NCBI GenBank assembly: GCA_965644295.1
Contig: CBFFRP010000066.1
Span: 186,001 to 250,000, forward strand
Direction: 5' to 3'
DNA: 64,000 nucleotides
Source of the DNA: Paraphysomonas bandaiensis
Lineage: Eukaryota > Chrysophyceae
In this document: one piece after another, positions 1 to 10,465 of the stretch
Numbering within the stretch: position 1 is the stretch's first letter
Layout: each line of letters begins with the position of its first letter
Translations under genes and position numbers: made by a program
Notes under the pieces: model-generated
The model's database searches: none
Told to the model about the DNA's origin: nothing
Seen by the model: only the letters and a program-made list of their open reading frames with translations

Positions 1-2844
1 CATGACACGTCCAGCAGCATTATCCATTTCAACTCTCTCCAGACGAATCGAAAATTCCTTGTTGCTGGAAGACTTTTCCTTTCCTTTTGAAGCCTTGTTG
101 AGCTTGACAGAAAATCGTAAATCAAAAGCCGAGTCAATTTTATTACTCATACGTGTAATAGTATCCCTAAATTGATCAAGATTGGCATTCGATAAATTAT
201 CCAAACACACTGAATCTCCAAAAAAACCAAGCCATTCGAGCAGTGTAAGTCTTGATTCCATCCCCACCTTACACAGTGTGTGAATATCTCTCAAATACTT
301 GAACTCCTTTAAGCGCTCCCATGATGAGCAGTACCACCATCCAATGATCTCTTGCAAATGCTCGGGAGAGTATTCTTCTTTCTTTTTGTCCTTGGAGCCT
401 TTAGTTTTACTGCCACCGGTTTCTTCTCCACCATCTTTCTCTTTAGATTCCCGCTCTTTCTCAATTTTCAATGCATTTGAGAAATCAGGAGGCAATTCGA
501 ATGGGAGAGCTTTCTGCACAGGGCGGTTGAGGTCAAGATTTACATTAATTCGTTGCAAAACATCGAACGTGAAATCAAGAGCTGGCTCTCGGGCATCTCC
601 AGGTGTAGGAGATAGCTTCACATTAAAGAGAGCAGTTGGATTAATGCTTCCTACTACGGACGACGACGACAAAATTGACCGGTTACGAAATCCACAACGC
701 ATATTGTCCGCTCTAGGGTCACTTGTCTCGACGCTTGCGAGTAGTCCCGTCGCGCTACTCTCAGAGCGGCTCCGTAGAAAAGACAGCACTTTGTGCCGAC
801 AGCGCATTAGATAAGGGTCAGTCATTCGAAGTGGAGTTAGTAGGTCTTCAAGGCATGTTCCGCCCCATGAGGCAGCAGCAAGATAGTACTTTTTCCCTAT
901 CAGCACCTCGGCCACAGGAGACGGAGTGTCGATCGGGTTCACAGTCAGGCGGAGCACTCCGTCAGTTGTCACAAGTAAAGCAGACATCGTTAGTATTCGT
1001 TCTGCATCAGTAGCAGACGCCAGTAAATTACGGAACGGGAGCTCACAGGCTCCTTCATTTTTGGCGCTTTCTAATAGGGGGAGTAAATCATCTGCCTCAG
1101 CCAACATACGCGCGCCCATATAAACCTGTCCAATCGAAAGTAACTGGTTTAGTGCTGCATTTTGCTTAAAAGTTCGCACACCAGTCTCATCCTCACACCA
1201 CATATCTGGGCATGGTAAGAGTCGTACGAATACGTCTTCCACAACAGCCACGAGTAACCTACGAGCGGCCATAAATCCATTCTTATAGCGCAGAACTAGT
1301 TTGCGCACGATAGAACTAAGTTTCTGAATGGTCGACAATACGAACACAACACTCACTGTACCATCGGCACTCGGTTCTGGGGCTGGTAGGAGCAGGTCGA
1401 CGAAAGTGCTCTCCACTTTCTCAAGTTTTGTTATATCGGCACTCTCCTGTGATGTTGTCCCTCCTGTGAGAGTATCCGGTAATGGCTTGGTATCAGCCAA
1501 CATTTGCCACCGTGGAAACAGACATGCTCGTACAGGAGCAGTACCTGCAGTCTCCCCTGGATCATTTGGCAGCGCTTCCCGTTCTACTGGTGCCGCCTCT
1601 CTATCCTCCAGGACTTCAATAAGCTCTTCGATTACTTCCCTTGCGTTGAGTACAACATTAGAGGTAGTGTCCCCACCGCCATATATATCCACACAATACC
1701 GTGCTGTCAGTCGGCAAGCAGCACGCAGGGCAGTGCGGTCTCCCAGAGGAAGGGGAAAAGTCAATGGGAGGTCTTTCAGTTCCGCCAACGCAGTCTTAAG
1801 ATGACCAAGAAAGAGCGAAAGTTTGATGTGGTCACTCGTGAACGGCACACCTACACGTCTCAAGAGTAGACGAAACACTAGTTGTAAACCTTCCCATTCT
1901 GCACTCGCATTATCTCGATTGGAAACAGTTATCCAATCTGCAGGCTCCGCTTTGCTCGCACAATTGTTTTCGATATCTAAAACTCTTTCGTCGGTCAACT
2001 CCCCAGCTAGGTAAGGCAACAACGACTCGTAAATAGAGTTATCGAACTCATCCCGAGCCCCATCAGTCTTGAGGTGCACTAAAAGAAAGAGCGTGGCTGA
2101 GTTGAGCAGGCGCTCTCGAGGAATATTAGATATTGTCATGAGGCCGCAAAACTGGGGAACACCAGTAATAGGATGTTTTCTCATGGCATGATATTGACAG
2201 GAGAGTGTAGGATTACATACTGTAAAACTATACATTTCACCCCCTTGGGAGCCATATCTTTCACATTCTACTACAAAAAACATCTTACTCCACCGTGTTG
2301 AGTCACCACTAGGCAGTACAAGTATTTCTTCTTTTTTCAACTCGCTAAGAGAATTGCGAATCTTGTTTACAATAGCGCTCTCCTTATCAAACTGGGCCTG
2401 TGCACTTCTATCAGATTCAGAATTACGTTTCGACTCGAAAGCTATAAACTCATTATTTAGCTCATCTAAATCAAATAATATATCGATAATACGTCGCATC
2501 TCTGCACGCGTATCGACATCTTGTAATAACATCAAAGAATGTAGAAATGATGGTATAGTTGAAAGTGGAAGTTTTTGAGTTGTCCTTTCTTCAATATTTT
2601 GATGAATACGTAATAAAATATCATCATTATCCAAAGAAATATTATCGTTTGTAGATTTCTTTGCTTTATCATATACTTTATGGCCTTCAATCTCATCATC
2701 ACATAGTACAGCCCCATTCCCTACCCCTCTACCTTTTCCTTCACTTTCTAAATCAACAATACGATAAACTTCACGAAATGTTGATATAAATGTTTCAGTA
2801 CGCCAACATGGTATGATTATATCTTTTTTATTAGTGAATTTCAT
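1..2844 (-). CDS. N-terminal part of a very large protein of uncertain family (runs off left edge)
   Basis: Reading the minus strand from an ATG at 2844 gives 948 codons with no stop to the window edge, so only the N-terminal part is seen. The start is supported by an AT-only stretch just upstream (2850-2870) and the lack of an open frame before it. The protein is soluble-looking and mixed alpha/beta, with no signal peptide or membrane segment. Around residues 195-290 comes a segment with FFVVECERYG, YSFTVCNP, QYHA, ISNIPRERLL and YESLLPYL. A Lys/Glu-rich low-complexity linker (KEKDGGEETGGSKTKG) lies near residue 830. The 'YS..VCN....YH...NIP..RLL...YE.LLP.L' pattern reminds me of the N-terminal part of very large DUF3638/DUF3645-type putative deubiquitinases of protists and fungi, but this is recollection of style rather than a diagnostic motif. 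The many plus-strand open frames between 299 and 2578 are shadows of this gene. Confidence 0.8.
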   Translation of the reverse strand, partial: MKFTNKKDIIIPCWRTETFISTFREVYRIVDLESEGKGRGVGNGAVLCDDEIEGHKVYDKAKKSTNDNISLDNDDILLRIHQNIEERTTQKLPLSTIPSFLHSLMLLQDVDTRAEMRRIIDILFDLDELNNEFIAFESKRNSESDRSAQAQFDKESAIVNKIRNSLSELKKEEILVLPSGDSTRWSKMFFVVECERYGSQGGEMYSFTVCNPTLSCQYHAMRKHPITGVPQFCGLMTISNIPRERLLNSATLFLLVHLKTDGARDEFDNSIYESLLPYLAGELTDERVLDIENNCASKAEPADWITVSNRDNASAEWEGLQLVFRLLLRRVGVPFTSDHIKLSLFLGHLKTALAELKDLPLTFPLPLGDRTALRAACRLTARYCVDIYGGGDTTSNVVLNAREVIEELIEVLEDREAAPVEREALPNDPGETAGTAPVRACLFPRWQMLADTKPLPDTLTGGTTSQESADITKLEKVESTFVDLLLPAPEPSADGTVSVVFVLSTIQKLSSIVRKLVLRYKNGFMAARRLLVAVVEDVFVRLLPCPDMWCEDETGVRTFKQNAALNQLLSIGQVYMGARMLAEADDLLPLLESAKNEGACELPFRNLLASATDAERILTMSALLVTTDGVLRLTVNPIDTPSPVAEVLIGKKYYLAAASWGGTCLEDLLTPLRMTDPYLMRCRHKVLSFLRSRSESSATGLLASVETSDPRADNMRCGFRNRSILSSSSVVGSINPTALFNVKLSPTPGDAREPALDFTFDVLQRINVNLDLNRPVQKALPFELPPDFSNALKIEKERESKEKDGGEETGGSKTKGSKDKKKEEYSPEHLQEIIGWWYCSSWERLKEFKYLRDIHTLCKVGMESRLTLLEWLGFFGDSVCLDNLSNANLDQFRDTITRMSNKIDSAFDLRFSVKLNKASKGKEKSSSNKEFSIRLERVEMDNAAGRVM

Positions 2845-3525
2845 TGTATTATATATATATATATATAGAGGGATATGTCCCTTAAAGATATAGAAATCAA
2901 TCAAAGTAATACATGATTGAGTTGTTATGATAAAGGATTAAGGATGATATGTTCCTTATTAGGATAATTTGTTTTCTTATGGTGTGTATATGGAGAATAT
3001 CTTCTGGGTGATGGTGTCTATATAACTCCTTCGTATCCAGTGATATAGATGTACATGTATGTACAGTGTATGTATGTATGTATGTATGTATGTATGTACA
3101 GATGCTGTATGTATCCGTGTATCTATCTACATATATGTACATACATACGAGCGTGAGATCTATAGCTACTGCTCTACATGTACAGGCATATACATACATA
3201 GAGCAGAGAGTGTTGAAACAAATACGTAACTGAAGGTATACCTGGTATACTGGTATACAGTGTATTGGACAAAAAATGTAAAAACACTTTTTTTATGTAC
3301 AATGTACTGTATATACAGCAGTATAGATACTATTATTGTCAGCAATTTTTATCATTTTTACATTTTTAGTCTTTGGGTATCAAGTGGGCAGAATTCGTAA
3401 TATATTTTCTACCTTTTCTGCGTTTTTTCTCCTAAAATCATGCGTTTTCCCCCAATATTATACTGAAAAAGGACAATATTTCTATGTGTTTTATTGTCTC
3501 ATATAGCAGTCTACCAACAAAAACA
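2845..3525. other. Intergenic; (TATG)n microsatellite at about 3056-3200
   Basis: This is the upstream region of the minus-strand gene ending at 2844. It contains a TA-dinucleotide run (2850-2870) directly upstream of that start codon, and an imperfect GTAT/TATG tetranucleotide tract from about 3056 to 3200. The remainder is AT-rich with T-runs. No coding sequence or RNA gene is recognisable. Confidence 0.6.
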
Positions 3526-3988
3526 ACACCATTCTATGTTCAAATGGGGACGACGGGCTCTTTATATGTACACAGCCACAGCACATGGATCCATATCAAC
3601 ACACCTCTAGATCTTACATAGATAACACTATCAGGAATCTACCATATCAGCATATGTATGGTTCTATCTGTAATAGAAATATAATTTCATCGATTATCTG
3701 CTGTAATCAAACAGGAATATCATCCAAACATTATCCACAGTGGGGATAACAGAATCCAATCATGATCATGTAGTGTTCGTGACAATCATATAGATATTCC
3801 TGTATGATTACAGCAGATAATCGATGAAATTATATTTCTATTATGGATACAACCATACATATGCTGATATGGTAGATTCCTGATAGTGTTATCTATGTAA
3901 GATCTAGAGATGTGCTGATATGGATCCATGTGCTGTGGCTGTGTACATATAAAGAGCCCGTCATTCCCATTTGAACACAGAATGGGGT
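3526..3988. repeat. Long foldback inverted repeat, ~195-bp arms
   Basis: The left arm (about 3526-3720) and right arm (about 3794-3988) are reverse complements with few mismatches, separated by a 73-bp spacer. Recognisable paired blocks are GGGCTCTTTATATGTACA (3555 onward) and its complement near 3942-3959, and GATTATCTGCTG (3692) with CAGCAGATAATC (3809). A transcript through it would fold into a ~190-bp hairpin. No coding potential is evident; the minus-strand open frame inside the right arm is incidental. It could be a foldback transposon or a source of double-stranded RNA. No target-site duplication was identified. Confidence 0.85.
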
Positions 3989-4774
3989 GCCCATTAGTTG
4001 TTCTGTCGGTATACACATACACACAGTATGATTTACGGCTTCAATGATATTACGCACTAAGTCAAAAGTATCATTATTTTTCTTATAAACATTCCTGCTG
4101 CTTGATGATTATCCTACACAATGCACTGTTCAGTTCAAGGCAGATCACTAATTGATGTATTATAGGAATAAGCTCGCACGGAACTTCTTCTATCAAGGGC
4201 GAGGTTACAGAGTTAAGGGTCCTATGACATCTTTCATGTAGTTCATATGTAATAACCACTTATACCCTGATATACGACATACTATCCAACAAGAGTACTT
4301 AATGCACTGCAAGCACTTTACATAAGTTATCAGTAGAAGAAACTATTTTCTGAAAATGACTTCAGAATGTTTTTACGACAAATTTTCTATCTTATACTGC
4401 TTTTAGGTGTGAACAGGCAGTATTCACTTCATAGTATTTTATCCTTGGTTGGATTAATCGGTACAGCAGAGTGGAAGAGAAAGAATGAAACAATTTTCTT
4501 TTTCTTGTTTGTTTGTCGTTGTAGTGTGTCCGTGTATATCATATATCATACTGTAGCACACACTGACTGTCTATTAGAACAAGAACACTCTCACTCGCGG
4601 TAACAAAGGAGAAAAATTGATTATAATTGAGAGGACAAGTCGGAAAGGGCACTGATGTTTTCTTCTCGGAACACAAACCACAATGTATGCAATAAATAAG
4701 AGAATGATAGAGCTCGACTGAGACAGCTCGGAGGGCAACACACGGCATCTAGCTGTTAGCTACCATCGTGTTAG
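3989..4774. other. Intergenic, no gene seen
   Basis: AT-rich DNA with only short open frames on both strands (78 codons or fewer), without recognisable motifs or splice-connected exons. Confidence 0.5.
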
Positions 4775-5290
4775 TATATAATTGGATTTGCCTTCAACAA
4801 AGTCGGACTCTCACCTTTTCGTGGTGTTCTGAGGGATAAGTACCGGAGAGATTCTCTCTGGGAAACTAACGTGAGCCGCAAACATAGTCAGCAGATATTT
4901 TGCTGCCCACTCATAGCCGAATGCTTGTGTGGTACAAGGGAACTCCAATAAGTGTCACTCGTGTAGACGTCTTTGGGCCCTGACGAATAAACAGGCATCT
5001 GGGAATGGGCCCACCTCAAGGGTATCCGGGACAGGGCCCACCTGAAGTGTAACCGGGGTCAAGCATCCGGGATGTTCACCTTAAGGACTCAGAACGGAAG
5101 TGGTTGCACCTTGGTGCTTGCGGCGACGCACAAGCAGCTTTCGTAGCGTTAAATAGTAGGATAAAAAAAGTGTGTACTGAATAGTTACAGGTAGAGGTCT
5201 AACTAGTTTGTCTAGCATTCATCTAGCTACTAAGTTGGTGCAGGTTTTTAACGCCTATTGCTAATAATAAGACTTTCAATATATAATTGG
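4775..5290 (+). mobile_element. Dispersed element E1, full copy with 11-bp target-site duplication
   Basis: The body (4786-5279) is flanked by the identical 11-mer TATATAATTGG at 4775-4785 and 5280-5290, the mark of insertion. It runs from TTCAACAAAGTCGGACT to GCTAATAATAAGACTTTCAA. The same ~0.49-kb sequence occurs inverted at 37921-38405 with its own 13-bp flanking repeat, and as truncated pieces at 39749-39895, 57466-57781 and 57846-57964. Internally it has GC-rich blocks with short imperfect repeats around GGGCCCACCT and CATCCGGGA (about 4976-5075). It has no coding capacity, so it is a non-autonomous element (SINE- or MITE-like). Terminal inverted repeats are weak at best (AAAGTC at both ends). 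Confidence 0.85.
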
Positions 5291-5441
5291 CTCTGTAGTA
5301 CGGTATCCATGGCTATATATATAAAGTTGTTGTGCCAGCAACTAAAATATCTAAAGTGTATTATGAATTGTAGTATAGTTTACAGTATAAGCAGCGAAAA
5401 AAACACTCATCTTGTGTATTGAAATATATTTCACGCTATAA

Positions 5442-8400
5442 TTATTTTATTAATGCAGAAATCTTCGTTTTGACGATTTTTTTCACTTCCTCCAAGGTGA
5501 GAATATTGTCAAAATTAACTAAATTTACACGGAATATAGATACACCATGTACTTCTCGTAGGTATTTATCTCGAGCGAAATCAAATGCTTTGGCTTTTGG
5601 ATACATGTGTTTGGGACCATCAACTTCTATATTAACCACTCTACCATCATGGCACGTCACCACCACATCTGCCACAAATCCATGAAGGAATACCCCACCA
5701 GAGACTTTAATATCAATTGAGCGTCTCCTAGCATAAGCTTCTATCTCCGTTAAAAACATTTTCTCGATCTTGGATTGGGTATCCTCTTCGTCATGAGGTT
5801 TACAAGTGGAAACATATGTACTTAGCACTTTTTCCATTTCTTCCAACCAGCTCGAAACTTCGGAAGGGACATCAGTCACGAAATGACGAAAGAGTGTGAC
5901 CGAGCGGCAGAGGTCCGCATTTTCATCATTTTTCTGCAGTGTATCACCATTCCCTTTGGCGGGTAAAAATTCGTTTACATCTGCAGGACACTTGCTCTTG
6001 AGACTGATGAGAACTGAGCAAACATCTTCGTCCCGACCAGACATACCGCGGAGGCCATACAAAGCATTTCCGACCTCTTGGGCTTTTAGCATCGCAGGTG
6101 ATTCGGCTATCCTAGTGGAGAGCGCAGATAGCAGATCACGCACCTCAACATACTTGCTAGACATACATTGGAGGCCGTACAAAGCATTCCCGATATGCTG
6201 ACCTTCCAACACTGCACTAGATGAAGTTATTTTGGCCGTGAGGACAGACAAAAGCTGACGCACCTCGGCGTCTTCACTGGACATGAACTGTAGACCGTAC
6301 AAAGCATTTCCTATTCCTTGGGCATCCAGAGATACAGGGGATGCTTCTATCCTAGCTGAGAGTGCAGACAACAGCTCACGAACTTCTGCACAGTCACTGG
6401 ACATACCCTGAAGGCCATATAATGAATTTCCAATATCTTGTTCATTGAGCAATGCACTAGAGGCAGCAATGTTAGCAGTGACAGCAGACAATAGCTCCCG
6501 GACTTCTGCATGCTGTGTCGACATTCTCTTAAGGCCGTACAATGCGTTTCCAATTCCACGGGAAGTTAACGGCACTGAAGATATCGATATCTTCGCTGAA
6601 AGAGCAGTGAGTAGCTCTTTAACATCTTCGTATTCACTCGACATACCCTGAAGGCCGTACATAGCATTGGCGATCCCTTGTGCGCCTAATGACGCCGGCG
6701 AAGCAGTAATCTCTATAGCAAGAACATTTAATAAATCACGAACTATTTCTTTATCACTCGTCATATTCCGAAAACCGTAGAGAGCATACCCAATTTCTTG
6801 AGCACTGAGAGGTACAGTTGCAGGGTCGACTTGTTTGAAGAGTGAATATAATAACTCTAGGACATGCGTCCACTCACTGGACATACCTTGGAGGCCGAAA
6901 AGTGCATTAGCCATATCCTGAGCATGAAGAGGTACTCTAGAATCCATAATCCTGAGAGATAATCGATAAACTAGGTCTCGGACTTCTTCGTGCTCACTCG
7001 TCATACTCTTCAGACCACGCAGAGCAGTCACAATGTGTCGACCTTCAAGAGGGGCTCTGGAAATAGCTGCCATATTAGCAAGAGCAAACACAAGTCTGCG
7101 AACTTCTTTATGCTCGCTAGACATACCCCTAAGACCATGTAAAGCGTTCGCAATATGTCGGCCTCCAATAGATGTAGTTGATGCAGATATTTTCCTCGTT
7201 AAAATAGCTATTAAATGACGGACCTCAACATGCTCGCCTGACATACATTGGAGGCCGAACAAAGCACTTCCGATGTACATCTCGTTGAGATTAAGTTTTG
7301 AATCAGTCAACTTGGCAGAGAACACAGTCAACAAATTACAGACCTCTTCATGCTCACTCGACATACCCTGAAGACCATACAATGCATTTCCGACACATTG
7401 CTCACTCAGCACGGCAGTTGAGGCAGCCACCTTAGCAGTGACAGCGGATAATAGCTCCCGGACTTCTTCGTGCTGACTGGACATACTCTTGAAGCCGTAG
7501 AGAGCATTTCCAATGTCCTGAGACTCAAGCTGTGCACCAGAAGAAATTACTTTAGCAGTGAATGCAGACAGTAACTCCCGGGGTTCCTCATATTCACATG
7601 ACATGCTTTGAAGGCCATATAAGCCATTACCAATACCCTGGGCACTCAGCGACGCGGAAGATGCGGATATCTTGCTTGCGAGTATAGAAAAGAGGTTGCG
7701 AACTTCTGCATAATCACTTGACATACCTTGCAGGCCATACAAAGCATTTCCAATGTGTTGAGCTCCCAGAGGTACTACACACGAAGCAACTTTATCCGCG
7801 ATCACACGCAGGAGCTCGCGCACCTCGGCGTGTTCACTGGACATAGACTGTAGACCGTACAAAGCATTTCCTATTCCTTGGGCATCCAGAGATACAGGGG
7901 ATGCTTCTATCCTAGCTGAGAGTGCAGACAACAGCTCACGAACTTCTGCACAGTCACTAGACATACCCTGAAGGCCATACAACGAATTTCCAATCTCTTG
8001 TTCATTGAGCAATGCAGTAGAAGCAGCTATCTTGACAGATAATGCAGATAATACATTAGCCACACCCAAATCATCACTTGACATTGAACGAAGTCCATAT
8101 AATGAATTACCAATATGTTGTGCTTGTAATGATGCAGCAGATGATGTTATCTTATCAGATAATGCACATAAGAGATCCTGAACTTGAGTGTGTTTACTAG
8201 ACATGCCTTGAAGACCATAAAGAGCATTTCCAATATGCTGAGACTCTAACAATGCATTAGATTCAGATATTTTTTTTGTTAATACAGATAATAATCTTTG
8301 TACTGCATGATGTTTACTAAACATTTGACGTAAACCATAGAGAGCATTTCCAATATTTTGTGCATCCAATTGTTCCGTTGAAACTGATATTCTATCCGTT

Positions 8401-9140
8401 AAAGCATCAATAAGTGAACATACTTCCTTATATTCACATGACATATATCGTAAACCATATAATGAATTACCAATCTCTTGACCATTAAATCGAGCATTTG
8501 ATGTAGTAATTTTCATCGTTAATGAATCAAGTAAATGACGGACTTCATCATATGAACTAGACATATTACGGATACCATATAATGAATTTCCAATTGTTTG
8601 AGAAGAAAATTCTTCATCATTTCTTTGAATTTTCTTTGATAATATATAAAGAAGTTTACGTATTTTTTTATTTTTGGATGTCATGGAATTTAATGAGAAT
8701 AAGATGGCAGATATATGACGTTGTGACATGGGATTACAATCAGTATCAAGTTGACAACTGAGTGAATCTAATAACATCAAAGCATCTTTATGATTCACAG
8801 TTAAATGACGAAATATATAAAATGATTTTTGTATATCATATACAGACATTTCATTATAATTCATAATTATATTAGAAATATCTTGATAAGATTGATTGGA
8901 TAATAAAATTCTTTCTCTTCCACATGAATATAATAATGAAGAAATTTCTGAGATATTTCTATTTTGAATGATATTTTTTATAAATTGTTCAAGTTTTGTT
9001 GGATTATTTCGTACTTTATTTAGATGAGTAAATATAGATTTTGTTGTATGTTTTATAGGGATGGGATTCTTACAGAAACTTCGTAAGAAAGTTCTCTGAT
9101 ATTTAATTGGATGAATAAAACGAAGTGATATGAATGACAT
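5442..9140 (-). CDS. OPR-like 40-residue repeat protein with C-terminal RAP domain
   Basis: The single-exon protein has 1232 residues. The N-terminus (MSFISLRFIHPIKYQRTFLR) is basic and hydrophobic without acidic residues, typical of an organelle-targeting presequence. From about residue 150 to 1050 there are 22-24 tandem repeats of exactly 40 residues, with core IGNALYGLQGMSS followed by EVRELLSALSAKI. This matches the 38-40-residue helical octotricopeptide-like class. The C-terminus (about 1150-1232) is a RAP domain with VNIEVDGPKH, a FARDKYLREVHG stretch and a FRVN strand. RAP proteins with OPR or related helical repeats act in RNA processing, stability or translation in mitochondria and plastids; the RNA target cannot be read from the sequence. 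Units at 6301-6420 and 7861-7980 differ at only two of 120 bases, so repeats are still being exchanged within the gene. Confidence 0.92.
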   Translation of the reverse strand: MSFISLRFIHPIKYQRTFLRSFCKNPIPIKHTTKSIFTHLNKVRNNPTKLEQFIKNIIQNRNISEISSLLYSCGRERILLSNQSYQDISNIIMNYNEMSVYDIQKSFYIFRHLTVNHKDALMLLDSLSCQLDTDCNPMSQRHISAILFSLNSMTSKNKKIRKLLYILSKKIQRNDEEFSSQTIGNSLYGIRNMSSSYDEVRHLLDSLTMKITTSNARFNGQEIGNSLYGLRYMSCEYKEVCSLIDALTDRISVSTEQLDAQNIGNALYGLRQMFSKHHAVQRLLSVLTKKISESNALLESQHIGNALYGLQGMSSKHTQVQDLLCALSDKITSSAASLQAQHIGNSLYGLRSMSSDDLGVANVLSALSVKIAASTALLNEQEIGNSLYGLQGMSSDCAEVRELLSALSARIEASPVSLDAQGIGNALYGLQSMSSEHAEVRELLRVIADKVASCVVPLGAQHIGNALYGLQGMSSDYAEVRNLFSILASKISASSASLSAQGIGNGLYGLQSMSCEYEEPRELLSAFTAKVISSGAQLESQDIGNALYGFKSMSSQHEEVRELLSAVTAKVAASTAVLSEQCVGNALYGLQGMSSEHEEVCNLLTVFSAKLTDSKLNLNEMYIGSALFGLQCMSGEHVEVRHLIAILTRKISASTTSIGGRHIANALHGLRGMSSEHKEVRRLVFALANMAAISRAPLEGRHIVTALRGLKSMTSEHEEVRDLVYRLSLRIMDSRVPLHAQDMANALFGLQGMSSEWTHVLELLYSLFKQVDPATVPLSAQEIGYALYGFRNMTSDKEIVRDLLNVLAIEITASPASLGAQGIANAMYGLQGMSSEYEDVKELLTALSAKISISSVPLTSRGIGNALYGLKRMSTQHAEVRELLSAVTANIAASSALLNEQDIGNSLYGLQGMSSDCAEVRELLSALSARIEASPVSLDAQGIGNALYGLQFMSSEDAEVRQLLSVLTAKITSSSAVLEGQHIGNALYGLQCMSSKYVEVRDLLSALSTRIAESPAMLKAQEVGNALYGLRGMSGRDEDVCSVLISLKSKCPADVNEFLPAKGNGDTLQKNDENADLCRSVTLFRHFVTDVPSEVSSWLEEMEKVLSTYVSTCKPHDEEDTQSKIEKMFLTEIEAYARRRSIDIKVSGGVFLHGFVADVVVTCHDGRVVNIEVDGPKHMYPKAKAFDFARDKYLREVHGVSIFRVNLVNFDNILTLEEVKKIVKTKISALIK

Positions 9141-9752
9141 TTATTTATAATGTGAATATGATTTGCATTATGGATAGATATGGATTGTAAGGGAATTGAT
9201 GTTTAAGGCAGAACAAGCCATATATATATATATATACACGAGGCATGGACGGCTGAGATATACTGCTTGTGATGTGTCAATTTATATATAATACATAAAA
9301 ACCAGGTTTTGTGGTCTATAAAGTGAGGATATTACAACACCATTGCCCATAATATCATTTTTGTTGTAAAAGGCCATTTTCAATGGGATAAATCCTAAAT
9401 CCCTGGGATTTTGATATATAGGACTAAAAGAAGATAATTTTTCGACATTATATATATAAATATTCCAATTTTTTGATATTGTTTCTACTTTTCTCTAGAA
9501 TTTTCTATAAGCATCATCTCCTACGTATACTTGTATATACTTCGTGTTGTATACTGGTGTATAGAGCATGTGTGTGTGAGCCTGTTAGTCCAAGTAATGT
9601 AACTGTAATATGTACGTTGATTGTATATAGAAACAGCAACAGACTGTCGATAGGAAAGAATGCCATTAACTCACCATATATAAATATATACTCTATAGCA
9701 TATCAAAAAGTGATTATTATCATATCATTGGTACAGTAATTTTGCATAAACG
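9141..9752. other. Intergenic region between divergently transcribed RAP and CFAP97 genes
   Basis: AT-rich region between two divergent start codons (9140 minus, 9753 plus), so it should hold both promoters. There is a TA run at 9221-9236 and T-rich tracts. No defined regulatory motif can be supported. An 88-codon open frame at 9473-9739 is low complexity and not convincing. Confidence 0.5.
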
Positions 9753-10465
9753 ATGCCTGGTAAAGGATGGAAAAAGAAAATGGCTGCAAGAGGCTACGAC
9801 ACTCATGTTCAACGAGTACGTTTACCATTATGAAGAGCCATTAATATCTTATATATATACTACAGATATCAGAAATAAAAAGTACAATTGATTCTAAACC
9901 GCCAAGAAGTAAGCCTCCTAGTACTAAAAAGGAGATCGAGAGGGTAAGACACTCATTTTGTTGACATGTTAAGTATAATATAACGTAGAGGAGACGGAAC
10001 AAGGCAATCGAGCAAGACAATCGGCTTTTACTTGAGCGGTTAGCAAAAATAATGCGAAAGAAAACTATTGATAACGAAAATAAAAACGTGAAATTTGTCA
10101 AGTCGTTGACTCAGACACACAGGAGGCTGGAACTACAACGCATTACACAGGAAAACCAACGACTCCTCAAAAGAATCCAGGAGACTGAACCAATTTACAA
10201 TACGCTTAACTGGGAGGTACTGTGTAATATTATATGGTAATAGTTTATGCTTGACGTATATTTGTAGGAGGATGAGAAGAAACGAAAGACTTACATTAAA
10301 AACATGTCAGACTTTCAGGAATACGTTCCACCAGCGAGGACGGTAATATCTCTTCTCCGAAATAGATCTGCATCTACAAGACGCATAGCACCCGAAGAAA
10401 CTCCAGTTAAAAGAAGACCAGCATCTGCACCTAAAAGGAGGAGCGGTAGTGATACTCCTGTTTAG
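9753..10465 (+). CDS. CFAP97 (hemingway)-domain protein, 4 exons
   Basis: Four exons join in frame: 9753-9815, 9866-9943, 9989-10216 and 10268-10465, giving 188 residues. The three introns are very short (50, 45 and 51 nt), all GT-AG and phase 0. The product is basic and helical. Its centre has paired 'asparagine-rich heptad' signatures: EQDNRLLLERL near the start of exon 3, and later QENQRLLKRIQ, then EPIYNTLNWE, then the exon 4 continuation YIKNMSDFQEY. The ENQRLLKRI...P.Y....W......Y..NM..F order is that of the CFAP97 family (KIAA1430/hemingway), linked to cilia and flagella. The C-terminal tail is rich in Arg, Ser and Pro. It implies that the organism makes a flagellum at some stage. The stop is TAG. 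Confidence 0.88.

Noticed and set aside
299-2014. Several plus-strand open frames of 60-171 codons
   Set aside because: All lie opposite the uninterrupted 948-codon minus-strand frame and lack motifs.
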